This document shows, piece by piece, positions 40,829-48,924 of a DNA stretch of 64,000 nucleotides (position 1 is the stretch's first letter; each line of letters starts with the position of its first letter). The translations under genes and the position numbers were made by a program. The stretch comes from Bacteroidota bacterium. Its GTDB lineage: Bacteria > Bacteroidota > Bacteroidia > Bacteroidales > FEN-979. The notes below the pieces were generated by a model. It worked only from the letters and a program-made list of their open reading frames with translations, searched no databases and was not told the origin of the DNA. Location of the stretch: NCBI GenBank assembly GCA_026391775.1, contig JAPLDK010000068.1, positions 28,468 to 92,467 of the forward strand, given 5' to 3'.

Positions 40829-42232
40829 TTAAAAATGACTTGAGCCATCCCAGCAATGGGTGCATAGCTTTTCCTTTGGAAGGCCCACTGCCTCAACAAG
40901 ATCATTCAGTTTTTGGTATTTCAGGCTTGTGCAACCCAGTTTCTCCCCGATGTTTTCAATCATTGCATGATATCTGGATGTCCCAGGGGTTGCATACTCA
41001 TCAAGATGCGCATCTTCTTTCCCTTCAAGCTCTTTGATAGCCTTTCGCCCGGCAAGGTCAAGTGAGGAACGTGATGTTGAGAAGTTCAGGAACTCACAGG
41101 GGAAGATAAGGGTTGGGCAGGCAGGGCGTACATGAACTTCTTTTGCCCCGTGTTCAAAGAGAATCTTAACATTGTCTTTGAGCTGTGTGCCCCGCACAAT
41201 GGAATCGTCACACATCGTCATTCGTTTCCCCCGGATGATGTCCCTTGTGGGGATAAGTTTCATTTTTGCAACCAGATCCCTTGTTTCCTGGTCCTGGGGC
41301 ATAAAGCTGCGCGGCCAGGTAGGAGTGTACTTCACATATGGCCGTTTGTAAGGCACCTTTTTTTCATTGGCATAACCGATGGCATGTGCAATTCCGGAAT
41401 CCGGGACCCCACAGGCGAAATCAATTTCGGCATTGTCATTCCGGGCAAGGGCTGCACCACAGCGGTAACGGCATTCCTCAACGTTGATACCTTCGTAGTA
41501 AGAGCTCGGATAACCATAATAGACCCAAAGGAAGGTGCATATCTGCATCGTATCGTTAGGTTTCCTCCTTTGTTCATAACCGTCGGCGGTGATAAACAAT
41601 AGTTCCCCGGGCCCCAGGAACTTTTCGACAGAGAATCCCAGGTTTGCAAAGGAAGTTGTTTCTGAACTAAGTGCAAATGCCCCGTCTTTTTTACCCAGGA
41701 TGACCGGTGTACGGCCAAGCTTATCACGGGCAGCAAAGATCCCAGCATGAGTAAGGAGGAGCAAAGTGCAGGATCCTTTAAGATGATTGTAAACATTCTC
41801 AATACCAGTTTCAAAGGTTTCACCTTCGTTGATCAGCATGGCCACAAGTTCGGTAGGACTTACCCCGGAACCGCTGGTTTCAGAAAAGTGAATGTGTTTT
41901 TTTAAAGCCCTTTCCGTAAGTTCATGCAGGTTTGCAATCTTGCTTACCGTAACTATTGCATATTCTCCAAGGTGGGAATGGATCAGCAAAGGCTGGGGTT
42001 CGGTATCGCTGATAACCCCTATCCCGCTTTTCCCGTTGAACTGGTGCAATTCGGGCTCAAATTTCGTCCTGAAATAGGAATTCTCGAGGTTATGGATCGA
42101 CCTGATATATGTTTTCCCGTTAAATACTGTCATTCCTCCCCTTTTTGTACCCAAATGAGAGTTATAGTCTGTACCATAGTAAAGATCATTTACGCAATTC
42201 TGCTTTGAAATTGTTCCGAATAATCCACCCAT
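40829..42232 (-). CDS. PurF-like amidophosphoribosyltransferase homologue without the catalytic Cys
   Basis: 467 residues from the ATG at 42232 (upstream ATG at 42271 is less likely because the family starts with MGG). The N-terminus reads MGGLFGTISKQNC, where true PurF has Met-Cys-Gly; the Cys that attacks glutamine is Gly here. The rest of the glutamine amidotransferase region is visible (GTDYNSHLGTKRGGM), and the phosphoribosyl part has the PRPP loop MCDDSIVRGTQLKD. Thus it is a known Bacteroidota/Firmicutes paralogue lacking glutaminase. It may use ammonia, or regulate. Divergent from hgcA, 101 bp apart. Confidence 0.85.
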   Translation of the reverse strand: MGGLFGTISKQNCVNDLYYGTDYNSHLGTKRGGMTVFNGKTYIRSIHNLENSYFRTKFEPELHQFNGKSGIGVISDTEPQPLLIHSHLGEYAIVTVSKIANLHELTERALKKHIHFSETSGSGVSPTELVAMLINEGETFETGIENVYNHLKGSCTLLLLTHAGIFAARDKLGRTPVILGKKDGAFALSSETTSFANLGFSVEKFLGPGELLFITADGYEQRRKPNDTMQICTFLWVYYGYPSSYYEGINVEECRYRCGAALARNDNAEIDFACGVPDSGIAHAIGYANEKKVPYKRPYVKYTPTWPRSFMPQDQETRDLVAKMKLIPTRDIIRGKRMTMCDDSIVRGTQLKDNVKILFEHGAKEVHVRPACPTLIFPCEFLNFSTSRSSLDLAGRKAIKELEGKEDAHLDEYATPGTSRYHAMIENIGEKLGCTSLKYQKLNDLVEAVGLPKEKLCTHCWDGSSHF

Positions 42233-42333
42233 ATGATTTTGTTTTACTGATTTACTGAATTTGTTTTCCATTGGAAGGGAAACTTCGTAAATTTCGCAAA
42301 AAAAAGAAGCTTAAAACTGATTGTGAATAAAAA

Positions 42334-43365
42334 ATGAAACTCTCCTATATTTCAGGTTATCATGATAGTCTTGCTGGACTTGTTCCTCAAATCGCATGTT
42401 GCTGGGATTTTAGCGACCACCTTGGCACAATAAAAGTCAGGTGCAACATTGGCAGGGACAATTATAAAGTTGAACCAGGCATATATGCTATTGGCAAGCC
42501 GGACAAGGATTCCACAGTGGTAGTAACGGCAAATTACAAACTTACTTTTGACGTTGTGAGGCGCGATCTTGAAGGCCTTGACATATGGCTTATGGTGCTT
42601 GATACAAAAGGTGTCAATGTGTGGTGCGCCGCGGGTAAAGGCACATTCGGCACAAAAGAACTTGTTTCAAGGATAGAGAAAGTTCAACTTGAAAAGATCG
42701 TTTCCCATCACAGGCTTGTCGTTCCCCAACTGGGTGCAACCGGGGTGTCGGCCCACGAAGTAAAAATAGCAAGTGGTTTCACGGTAATCTATGGTCCTGT
42801 TCGGTCGGCAGATTTAAAAGGTTTTATCACTGACGGGTATAAAGCATCAAAACTCATGCGTACGGTGACATTCACACTCAGGGAAAGGGCAAGGTTGATA
42901 ACAAACGATTTCATGTATGGCAAATACTATTTGCTTGCAGGCATGGCTGGTCTTTTTCTGCTATCGGGATTGTATTCCCGCGGATTGTCACTTAACCTGA
43001 TGCTCCATCGGGGTATAATTTCCGCAGTAAATATATTTCTTGCCTATTTTGCAGGTATCGTCCTTGCTCCTTTGTTGCTGCCCTGGATTCCCTTCAGGAC
43101 TTTTTCGATGAAAGGATTTGTTGCCGGATTACTTGTTGCCGTCCCTCTTACTTTACTCGGGCTGTGCGGTAAATCTGCATTTGAAATTATCTCCTGGTTT
43201 CTGATGATCTGTGCCCTTTCATCGTTTATGATGATGAATTTCACCGGATCATCAACCTATACCTCTCTATCGGGAGTTCAGAAGGAAATGAAGCTGGCCC
43301 TTCCTTTCCAGATCTCCTCCGGTTCTTTCGGATTGATTATATTTATTGTCTCCAAATTTTTATGA
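42334..43365 (+). CDS. hgcA: HgcA, corrinoid protein of mercury methylation
   Basis: 343 residues. The N-terminal corrinoid-binding domain holds the diagnostic cap-helix motif N95-V-W-C98-A-A-G-K102; Cys98 ligates cobalt and is essential for Hg(II) methylation in characterised HgcA. The C-terminal half (about residue 200 onward) has five transmembrane helices (YYLLAGMAGLFLLSGLYS, AVNIFLAYFAGIVLAPLLL, VAGLLVAVPLTLLGLC, IISWFLMICALSSFMMM, GSFGLIIFIVSKFL), the full HgcA layout. It donates a methyl group from methyltetrahydrofolate to Hg(II) together with HgcB. The hgcB start overlaps the stop codon (ATGA at 43362-43365), the usual gene pair arrangement. Confidence 0.95.
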   Translation: MKLSYISGYHDSLAGLVPQIACCWDFSDHLGTIKVRCNIGRDNYKVEPGIYAIGKPDKDSTVVVTANYKLTFDVVRRDLEGLDIWLMVLDTKGVNVWCAAGKGTFGTKELVSRIEKVQLEKIVSHHRLVVPQLGATGVSAHEVKIASGFTVIYGPVRSADLKGFITDGYKASKLMRTVTFTLRERARLITNDFMYGKYYLLAGMAGLFLLSGLYSRGLSLNLMLHRGIISAVNIFLAYFAGIVLAPLLLPWIPFRTFSMKGFVAGLLVAVPLTLLGLCGKSAFEIISWFLMICALSSFMMMNFTGSSTYTSLSGVQKEMKLALPFQISSGSFGLIIFIVSKFL

Positions 43366-43664
43366 TCATGCATGATTTGGTTTATATGAAAGATGTTGCG
43401 ACCCTGGAGCTGGATGCTTCTTTATGCAATGGCTGCAAGATGTGCACAAGGGTATGTCCTCACAATGTGTTTGAGATCATAGATAAAAAAGCCCGGATCA
43501 TAAACCGCGATTACTGCATGGAGTGTGGGGCCTGTGAAAAGAACTGCCCCGAACATGCGATCAGTGTTAGATCCGGGGTAGGCTGTGCTGCCGGTATCCT
43601 CAACGGTATACTGAGAAATACCGAACATAGCTGTGATTGTTCAAAAGGATCAAGCTGCTGCTGA
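43362..43664 (+). CDS. hgcB: HgcB, ferredoxin partner of HgcA
   Basis: 100 residues. Two [4Fe-4S] motifs CxxCxxCxxxC: Cys22-25-28-32 and Cys52-55-58-62. After them comes the conserved extra cysteine of HgcB (Cys75 in GVGCAAGI), and a C-terminal Cys cluster (C91, C93, C99, C100), thought to bind Hg(II) or pass it on. It reduces corrinoid HgcA to Co(I) and delivers substrate mercury. Directly after hgcA with a 4-bp overlap. A second ATG at 43374 is possible, but all motifs lie downstream of either start. Confidence 0.95.
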   Translation: MIMHDLVYMKDVATLELDASLCNGCKMCTRVCPHNVFEIIDKKARIINRDYCMECGACEKNCPEHAISVRSGVGCAAGILNGILRNTEHSCDCSKGSSCC

Positions 43665-43721
43665 AACTATTCACCTGATCAGAAACTTACTTCCCTGCAA
43701 TGATCATTTTCCCGGTAGCTG

Positions 43722-45284
43722 TCAGGAATTGGGGATTTTCGGTGGGATATTTGACATTGCATATTCCGCCTGAGCCGTGATGGTAAAGCTGGGGTTAACA
43801 CCGATATTCCCTTGTATTGCGGAACCGTCAACAATATACATACCTGGATATCCGAAGACCTGAAAATTACTGTCGATAACACCTTCACTGGCAGAACCGC
43901 CCATTGGGCTGCCACCCAGGATATGTGCCGTGGAAGGCACGTTGAACAGGATTTCCATGGTTGAATTCTGTGGGATGGCATTAACTTTTTTGGCATATCG
44001 GTTCATGACCTCCTGGCCCAGCGGAATAAATGCATTCACCTTACTGTGACCGTCATTTCTAATGGTAAGTCGTTTCCTGAAGAGGCCTTTTTTCAGGGTC
44101 ATGCGCATTGCATTGTCGGCGGTTTGCATGACCAGAAAAATGACAGTATTTGAAGCCCAGTGAAAGTTGAACAGCATACGCAGAAACCTAAAGGGATGGC
44201 AAAGGACATTAAATAAAAACTTAAGGGAGCGGAGATAAAACGGGCTGGCATTTCCGGTTGCCAGAGTTAAAAGGTTTTTCATGACATTGGATCCATCGGG
44301 ATATTTCACGATCTCTATCCATGTATCGTCGGATGGCTTAAAAATGGAACTAATGGCCAGGCCGTTATTAAGCTTGACATTTGCATGGGAGGCAGTGCAC
44401 AGGGTTTCGGAATTTGTCCGCAGGCATTCGCCCAGCCTGTCGCTCAAGCGGGGCATGGTTTTATAAATATGTTTCTGATGAAGGAGCAGTTTCATGGTGC
44501 CCAACACTCCCCCGGCTATTATCAGGCCCTTAGTGCGAAACACTTGTTCCCCCCTGATGTTTAAGCGGTGTGTGTAAACAGAGTATATTCCGTCTTCATA
44601 GCTGATCTTAAAGGCCTGGGTTTCGGGGAGGATTTTTGCATTGTGTTTTTCGGCGAACCAGAGATAGTTTTTGTCGAGTGTATTCTTGGCATTCTCACGG
44701 CAACCCACCATACAACCTGCACATTCGGTGCAGGGATTCCTTAAAGGTCCGTCACCATTGAAGTACGGATCGCAGGCCTTTTCATCCTCATTGTAATAAA
44801 CACCTACATAAACATGGTCGAATGAACCCTCCTTTTTCATGTCCTTTGCCACATTCCTCAGGATCTCATCCTCGATATAGAATTTCTGAAGCTTGACCCT
44901 GCCCAGCATACGATGGGCTTCTTCGTAATGAGGTTCCAATATGTTTTTCCAGTCCTTAAATCGTACCCATTGATTATGCCGGAAGAACTGATCGGGTGGT
45001 TTCATCAGTGTATTGGCATAGACCAGGCTGCCCCCTCCCACCCCGGTGCCACTGAGGATGAAAGCATGCTTAAAAAGGTCGAGGCGCTGGAAGCCGTATA
45101 AGCCGAAACGTGGCATCCACAGGTATTTCCTTAGGTTCCAGTTGGTTTTGGGAAAATCTTCGGTCCTGTAACGTTTTCCTTTTTCAAGTACCAGCACCGA
45201 ATATCCCTTCATAGCCAGCCGCATGGCAGCCACGCTTCCGCCGAAACCAGAACCAATCACGATATAATCCTGGAGATCACTCAT
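43722..45284 (-). CDS. GMC-family FAD oxidoreductase (cholesterol-oxidase-like)
   Basis: 520 residues. FAD fingerprint IVIGSGFGGSVAAMRLAMKG near the start, VGGGSLVYANTLM (FAD/substrate-contact loop), and the GMC C-terminal block HILGGSPMGG, YIVDGSAIQGNIGVNPSFTITAQAE with the catalytic His/Asn region. In the middle is C-T-E-C-A-G-C-M-V-G-C, a CxxCxxCxxxC spacing like a [4Fe-4S] ferredoxin motif, followed by RENAKNTLDKNYL. Such proteins oxidise sterols or alcohols; here electrons may leave through an Fe-S cluster. Convergent with hgcB. Confidence 0.85.
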   Translation of the reverse strand: MSDLQDYIVIGSGFGGSVAAMRLAMKGYSVLVLEKGKRYRTEDFPKTNWNLRKYLWMPRFGLYGFQRLDLFKHAFILSGTGVGGGSLVYANTLMKPPDQFFRHNQWVRFKDWKNILEPHYEEAHRMLGRVKLQKFYIEDEILRNVAKDMKKEGSFDHVYVGVYYNEDEKACDPYFNGDGPLRNPCTECAGCMVGCRENAKNTLDKNYLWFAEKHNAKILPETQAFKISYEDGIYSVYTHRLNIRGEQVFRTKGLIIAGGVLGTMKLLLHQKHIYKTMPRLSDRLGECLRTNSETLCTASHANVKLNNGLAISSIFKPSDDTWIEIVKYPDGSNVMKNLLTLATGNASPFYLRSLKFLFNVLCHPFRFLRMLFNFHWASNTVIFLVMQTADNAMRMTLKKGLFRKRLTIRNDGHSKVNAFIPLGQEVMNRYAKKVNAIPQNSTMEILFNVPSTAHILGGSPMGGSASEGVIDSNFQVFGYPGMYIVDGSAIQGNIGVNPSFTITAQAEYAMSNIPPKIPNS

Positions 45285-45354
45285 CCGCAGACAATAATTT
45301 TAATACAACAACATTCTCCAAGCCAAAGATATAGAAAATACCTTAGAATGAGTA

Positions 45355-45385
45355 TTCGGAATAAAGGACGAATTCCCTATCTTTG
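45355..45385 (+). promoter_or_regulatory. Candidate Bacteroidota-type promoter
   Basis: TTCG (45355-45358), 19-nt spacer, TATCTTTG (45378-45385). The -7 box is exact and the -33 box has one mismatch. It lies 57 bp before the OmpW-like gene. Confidence 0.4.
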
Positions 45386-45442
45386 CTCATCTACTTTAGT
45401 AATTATTTTCGTATTTTTTATTATTGACTTAAAACAATTCCA

Positions 45443-46090
45443 ATGAAACACAAATTACTTTTTATTATTGCCTGTTTTTTTGCTCCTTTGTTGATGAAAG
45501 CTCAAAAGACTGTTGAAATCACTCCTTTCGGTGGTTATGTTTTCGCAGCCAGAATGAGCGGCTCAGGCGGCTATGTAAGATTTGCCGACAATGCACAGTA
45601 TGGCGGCTCGATCTCCATTGGGGTTAGCCGGGTTATGGATGTTGATATCATCTATAATCGCACAGACACCAAGGCCCAGATGAATTTTTACAATTATCCA
45701 TATGAGGAAGTACCCCTTAGCATTAATTACATGAATTTAGGGTTCACTAAAAACTTCCGTATCAACCCAACTGTATCGCCCTATGTTGGATTTAACATGG
45801 GGGCATGCCTCATGGCGCCAAAAAGCGGACAATATTACGACTACTGGTTCTTCGACGTAGGTTTGAACGGAGGAGCAAAGATCTATTTTGGCAAGCACTT
45901 TGGATTAAAATTGCAGGCCCAGGCATTTGTTCCCATCCAGGCTGCAGGTTTATCATTTATGGTAGGAACAGGTGGAACCGGTGGCGGTCTAACGGTATCA
46001 TCGACTATGGTTCAGTTTGGATTTACGGGTGGCCTGATTTTCAAGCTCGGCCACGCACCCGCTGCAAACAACACAAAAATCACCTATTAA
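45443..46090 (+). CDS. Outer-membrane beta-barrel protein, OmpW-like
   Basis: 215 residues. Signal peptide ending LLMKAQK; strands with alternating aromatic residues (VEITPFGGYVFAARMSG, GGSISIGVSRVMDVDIIYNR, NFRINPTVSPYVGFNMG, HFGLKLQAQAFVPIQA) and C-terminal MVQFGFTGGLIFKLG. A small barrel of about eight strands. Followed by DUF4136-like and other envelope genes in the same direction. Ligand unknown. Confidence 0.72.
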   Translation: MKHKLLFIIACFFAPLLMKAQKTVEITPFGGYVFAARMSGSGGYVRFADNAQYGGSISIGVSRVMDVDIIYNRTDTKAQMNFYNYPYEEVPLSINYMNLGFTKNFRINPTVSPYVGFNMGACLMAPKSGQYYDYWFFDVGLNGGAKIYFGKHFGLKLQAQAFVPIQAAGLSFMVGTGGTGGGLTVSSTMVQFGFTGGLIFKLGHAPAANNTKITY

Positions 46091-46129
46091 TCAATAATTC
46101 TGACTATTATTAACTTAAATAAACAGGAC

Positions 46130-46728
46130 ATGAAATTTTTAAAACTGTCATTCATTGCAGTGGGAATTCTTGCCATGGCTTCATGCTCGAAATACCCAAC
46201 TGCTTCAAGCCGATTGTTTGAGGACCTGGCCGTTTTGACACAGTATGACGTCAATACGAATTTTGGCCTCTACAAAACCTACAGCATTGCAGTAAGGTTC
46301 TTACCCCCAACGCCCGGCTTGTTCTGAACCAGATTATCGGGAATATGAACGCAAGGGGATTTCAACAGGTAGCCAAATCGGCCAAGCCCGATTTTGGCAT
46401 CAATGTCGCAGGCATTAAAACAACGACAACCACCGTATATTATCCCGGCTGGTATTGGGGATACCCTGGATACTATCCCACTGGTTGGTGGGGATACGGA
46501 AGCGGATATTACTATCCGTACTACCCGACTTATTATTCTTCATATTCGGCAGGCACGCTTGTAATAGAAATGGTGAATTTTAAAGCAATCACACCTTCGG
46601 GCCAGGTTCCCGTGGTATGGAATGCGTTTATCCGCGGGCTGTTCACTAACACACATACTAACAGTGACGTCACAAACGCCATTGACCAGGCTTTCACACA
46701 AACACCTGCCATTAAGACAAGCTTATAA
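46130..46728 (+). pseudogene. DUF4136-family lipoprotein, frameshifted
   Basis: The first 66 codons encode an SPII signal (MKFLKLSFIAVGILAMASC) and YPTASSRLFEDLAVLTQYDVNTNFGLYKTYSIA, the normal DUF4136 start. The frame then breaks near 46290: continuing in the next frame (VLTPNARLVLNQIIGNMNARGF) reaches the second part, with the Tyr/Gly/Trp-rich YPGWYWGYPGYYPTGWWGYGSGY region and a normal end at 46728. One missing base explains it. The lesion could be a real inactivation or a sequencing error. No ribosomal slippage site is evident. Confidence 0.72.
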
Positions 46729-46751
46729 TAACCATGATAATTGAAAAAGCC

Positions 46752-47411
46752 ATGAAGAAGATATTTATATTTCTGATGATAAGCCTGCTTTTGGCAGGAA
46801 CCATTAATGCACAGGATGAGGGGACAAAATCATCGTTCGGATACAAACCCTCATCATATTATTCCTTTGGATGGAATACTCTCTGGACCATAGGGGACTT
46901 TAACAAATGGGTTGGCAACGGAAGCCCGGCAGGGTTCAACCTGGGCGGACGCTATTTTATACCCGGAACTAATTTTGCCGCCGGCTTCAATATCCAGTGG
47001 CAGCGTGTGTGGCAGGATTATCCTGCACAAACCTTTTATGGTGACAACGGCATTGCGCTCACCGCAATGAATTACCGTTTTACCTGGATGGTACCATTCC
47101 AGGCTGCCATTGATTACTATTTCATCCCTTCAAAGATGATCTCTCCTTATATCAGCCTTGGTATTGGCGGAGATTACATGGAACATCACCTGCTCATCCA
47201 GGAGTATGACATTTATAAAACCCGTTGGGACTTCTCACTGACTCCCGAGATCGGCGCACTCATAAAGTTCGGTGCCTTCAGCAACTTTGGCGCACAGATC
47301 GCGTTCAATTACAAATGGACGACAAACCAGATCGATTTATATAACGGAAATAAATTAAAGAACCTACAGATGATCCAGCTCAGGGTTGGGCTTTGCTATT
47401 TCCTGAGGTAA
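46752..47411 (+). CDS. Outer-membrane beta-barrel protein
   Basis: 219 residues from the ATG at 46752 (MKKIFIFLMISLLLAG), preferred over the one at 46734 because it gives a normal signal peptide, cleaved after INAQ. Barrel-type strands (FAAGFNIQWQRVW, MNYRFTWMVPFQAAIDYYF, ISPYISLGIGGDYMEHHLL, LTPEIGALIKFGAFSNFGAQIAFNY) and C-terminal LRVGLCYFLR. A small porin-like protein of unknown ligand, downstream of the DUF4136 gene, with a terminator at 47431. Confidence 0.75.
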   Translation: MKKIFIFLMISLLLAGTINAQDEGTKSSFGYKPSSYYSFGWNTLWTIGDFNKWVGNGSPAGFNLGGRYFIPGTNFAAGFNIQWQRVWQDYPAQTFYGDNGIALTAMNYRFTWMVPFQAAIDYYFIPSKMISPYISLGIGGDYMEHHLLIQEYDIYKTRWDFSLTPEIGALIKFGAFSNFGAQIAFNYKWTTNQIDLYNGNKLKNLQMIQLRVGLCYFLR

Positions 47412-47430
47412 GCTTTACAAGCTCTTTACA

Positions 47431-47468
47431 AAAACGTCTGCTGATGAAATCATCTGCAGATGTTTTTT
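47431..47468 (+). terminator. Intrinsic terminator
   Basis: AAAACGTCTGC (47431-47441) pairs with GCAGATGTTTT (47456-47466), 10 of 11 positions, followed by a T-run. It ends the 45443-47411 transcript. Confidence 0.7.
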
Positions 47469-47497
47469 ACTACCTTTAATCCCTAATTCCTGAACCT

Positions 47498-47713
47498 ATG
47501 AAAAGAATAATTTCAGTACTGATCATCATCGGGTTTATAGGTTTCAGCCCGGTTGAGGTTTCATTTGCCAGAATGGTATTGCCTTCAACCGGAATACAGA
47601 AACCAAAACCTCCCCCTCAGCCAAAAGGGCCTAAAAAGCCAAAGCCTCCACCTGAGCCTAAGAAACCAAGCCCGAAAAAACCCAAACCTCCACCCAAACC
47701 ACCCTGGCCATAA
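47498..47713 (+). CDS. Small exported Pro/Lys-rich protein
   Basis: 71 residues: signal peptide (MKRIISVLIIIGFIGFSPVEVSFA), then a mature peptide of about 45 residues made almost wholly of Pro, Lys and Gly (QPKGPKKPKPPPEPKKP and similar repeats). Such low-complexity basic peptides are often envelope spacers or electrostatic linkers; no function can be given. It directly precedes an outer-membrane protein gene (15 bp gap). Confidence 0.6.
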   Translation: MKRIISVLIIIGFIGFSPVEVSFARMVLPSTGIQKPKPPPQPKGPKKPKPPPEPKKPSPKKPKPPPKPPWP

Positions 47714-47727
47714 TTCTGTTGCACCCT

Positions 47728-48924
47728 ATGCGATTTTACTTTCTTGTTTTACTACTGCATATTTTCTTCATTGGCCCTGCATTTTCACAATCCCCCGACT
47801 GGGACCGACGATTAGCCTTTGCGGAAAATGTGCGAAAGATCAAATTCTGGGCCTATATAGATCATGATTCAACGTATAACTGTTATGCCGATGCGGTTTC
47901 AGCTATCCAGGATGCATTGAATAAAAAAGGATATGATTATGAGCGGTTATTTTATTTTCCTAAAGGCATATTGTCCCTGGAATCCTGGAAAGTAAAACAA
48001 ATAAAATCTTTGGCTGCCCATGAAGCTTATCTTGAGATCAGGGTAAGCATTCGTGCCGACAGCAGCAGTTGGGCAAATGCCAGCACCCTAATGGTACAGG
48101 ATGCCAGTGGAAGGGTTTATGCCCAGCACACTCTCAAACCAGAAGAGGTAAGCACGCTGGAATACACTTCGACGGCCGAAGCCAGTCTGTTCATCCCAAA
48201 AGTCCCCCCCGATTCAGCATCGTTATCCCTTTTCTACTCGAGAAAAACCAGCGTTCCCAACCCCGGTATCGGCAGCGCTTCCACCATCTCACTCAAGGGT
48301 ATCCCGTATTCCCATAATCCTGTTTCAAGGAGAAAACCTGCATACCTGAATAAGGGCGGGGTTGCCAGTTTTGAATTTGTTTTTTACGGCGGATATTGCG
48401 CAGGGGCCTCCATTGATATCACAGGAGGCAAGGCAACTTTCAAGCCGGGGCCGGATTATGGGATAGAGTTTAATGTCAACGTTTACAAAGGTTTTGATGT
48501 TGCAATCGGTTATAAACGCGAAGATACGTTTGCTGAAGTTACTGCACCTAAATATCCCAGGGAGGGCGAACTGGCCCTCAGCAATAATTACATCCTGATA
48601 AGCGGCATCTACAAGTTCTTTCACACAAAGAAGCTTCAACCTTTTGTGGGCTTTGATTTCGGCGGAGTGAATATTGTCATGAAAGACAAGCTGTTCCGGG
48701 ATGTCTGGTACTTTGCGGTTGGCGGAAGAGCAGGACTCAGTTGGTATGTGACGAAAGTTCTTGGATTCCGTTTACAGACACAGCTTCTGTACCAGGTTCA
48801 TCCCACAGATGCACCCTTCCTGTATAGTAATGATATTGCAACTATGAATTATTCAATTAATGCCAATTCCAGCCTTCCCCAGTTTGACGCCACACTTGGA
48901 ATCCTCATCAGGCTTGGGAAATAA
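47728..48924 (+). CDS. Outer-membrane protein with beta-barrel C-terminus
   Basis: 398 residues from the ATG at 47728; signal peptide ends GPAFSQS. The N-terminal half (about 25-180) has an unknown beta-rich domain, and the C-terminal half has barrel strands (ASFEFVFYGGYCAGASIDI, GIEFNVNVYKGFDVAIGYKR, LQPFVGFDFGGVNIV, VLGFRLQTQLLYQV) with final FDATLGILIRLGK. The last 17 bp overlap the end of the hydroxylase gene on the opposite strand. Function unknown. Confidence 0.65.
   Translation: MRFYFLVLLLHIFFIGPAFSQSPDWDRRLAFAENVRKIKFWAYIDHDSTYNCYADAVSAIQDALNKKGYDYERLFYFPKGILSLESWKVKQIKSLAAHEAYLEIRVSIRADSSSWANASTLMVQDASGRVYAQHTLKPEEVSTLEYTSTAEASLFIPKVPPDSASLSLFYSRKTSVPNPGIGSASTISLKGIPYSHNPVSRRKPAYLNKGGVASFEFVFYGGYCAGASIDITGGKATFKPGPDYGIEFNVNVYKGFDVAIGYKREDTFAEVTAPKYPREGELALSNNYILISGIYKFFHTKKLQPFVGFDFGGVNIVMKDKLFRDVWYFAVGGRAGLSWYVTKVLGFRLQTQLLYQVHPTDAPFLYSNDIATMNYSINANSSLPQFDATLGILIRLGK

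Noticed and set aside
42334..43365. HgcA as a corrinoid/iron-sulfur protein (CFeSP/CdhD) subunit
   Set aside because: CFeSP lacks the NVWCAAGK cap-helix motif with the C-terminal five-helix membrane domain, and the ferredoxin partner here has the HgcB Cys pattern.
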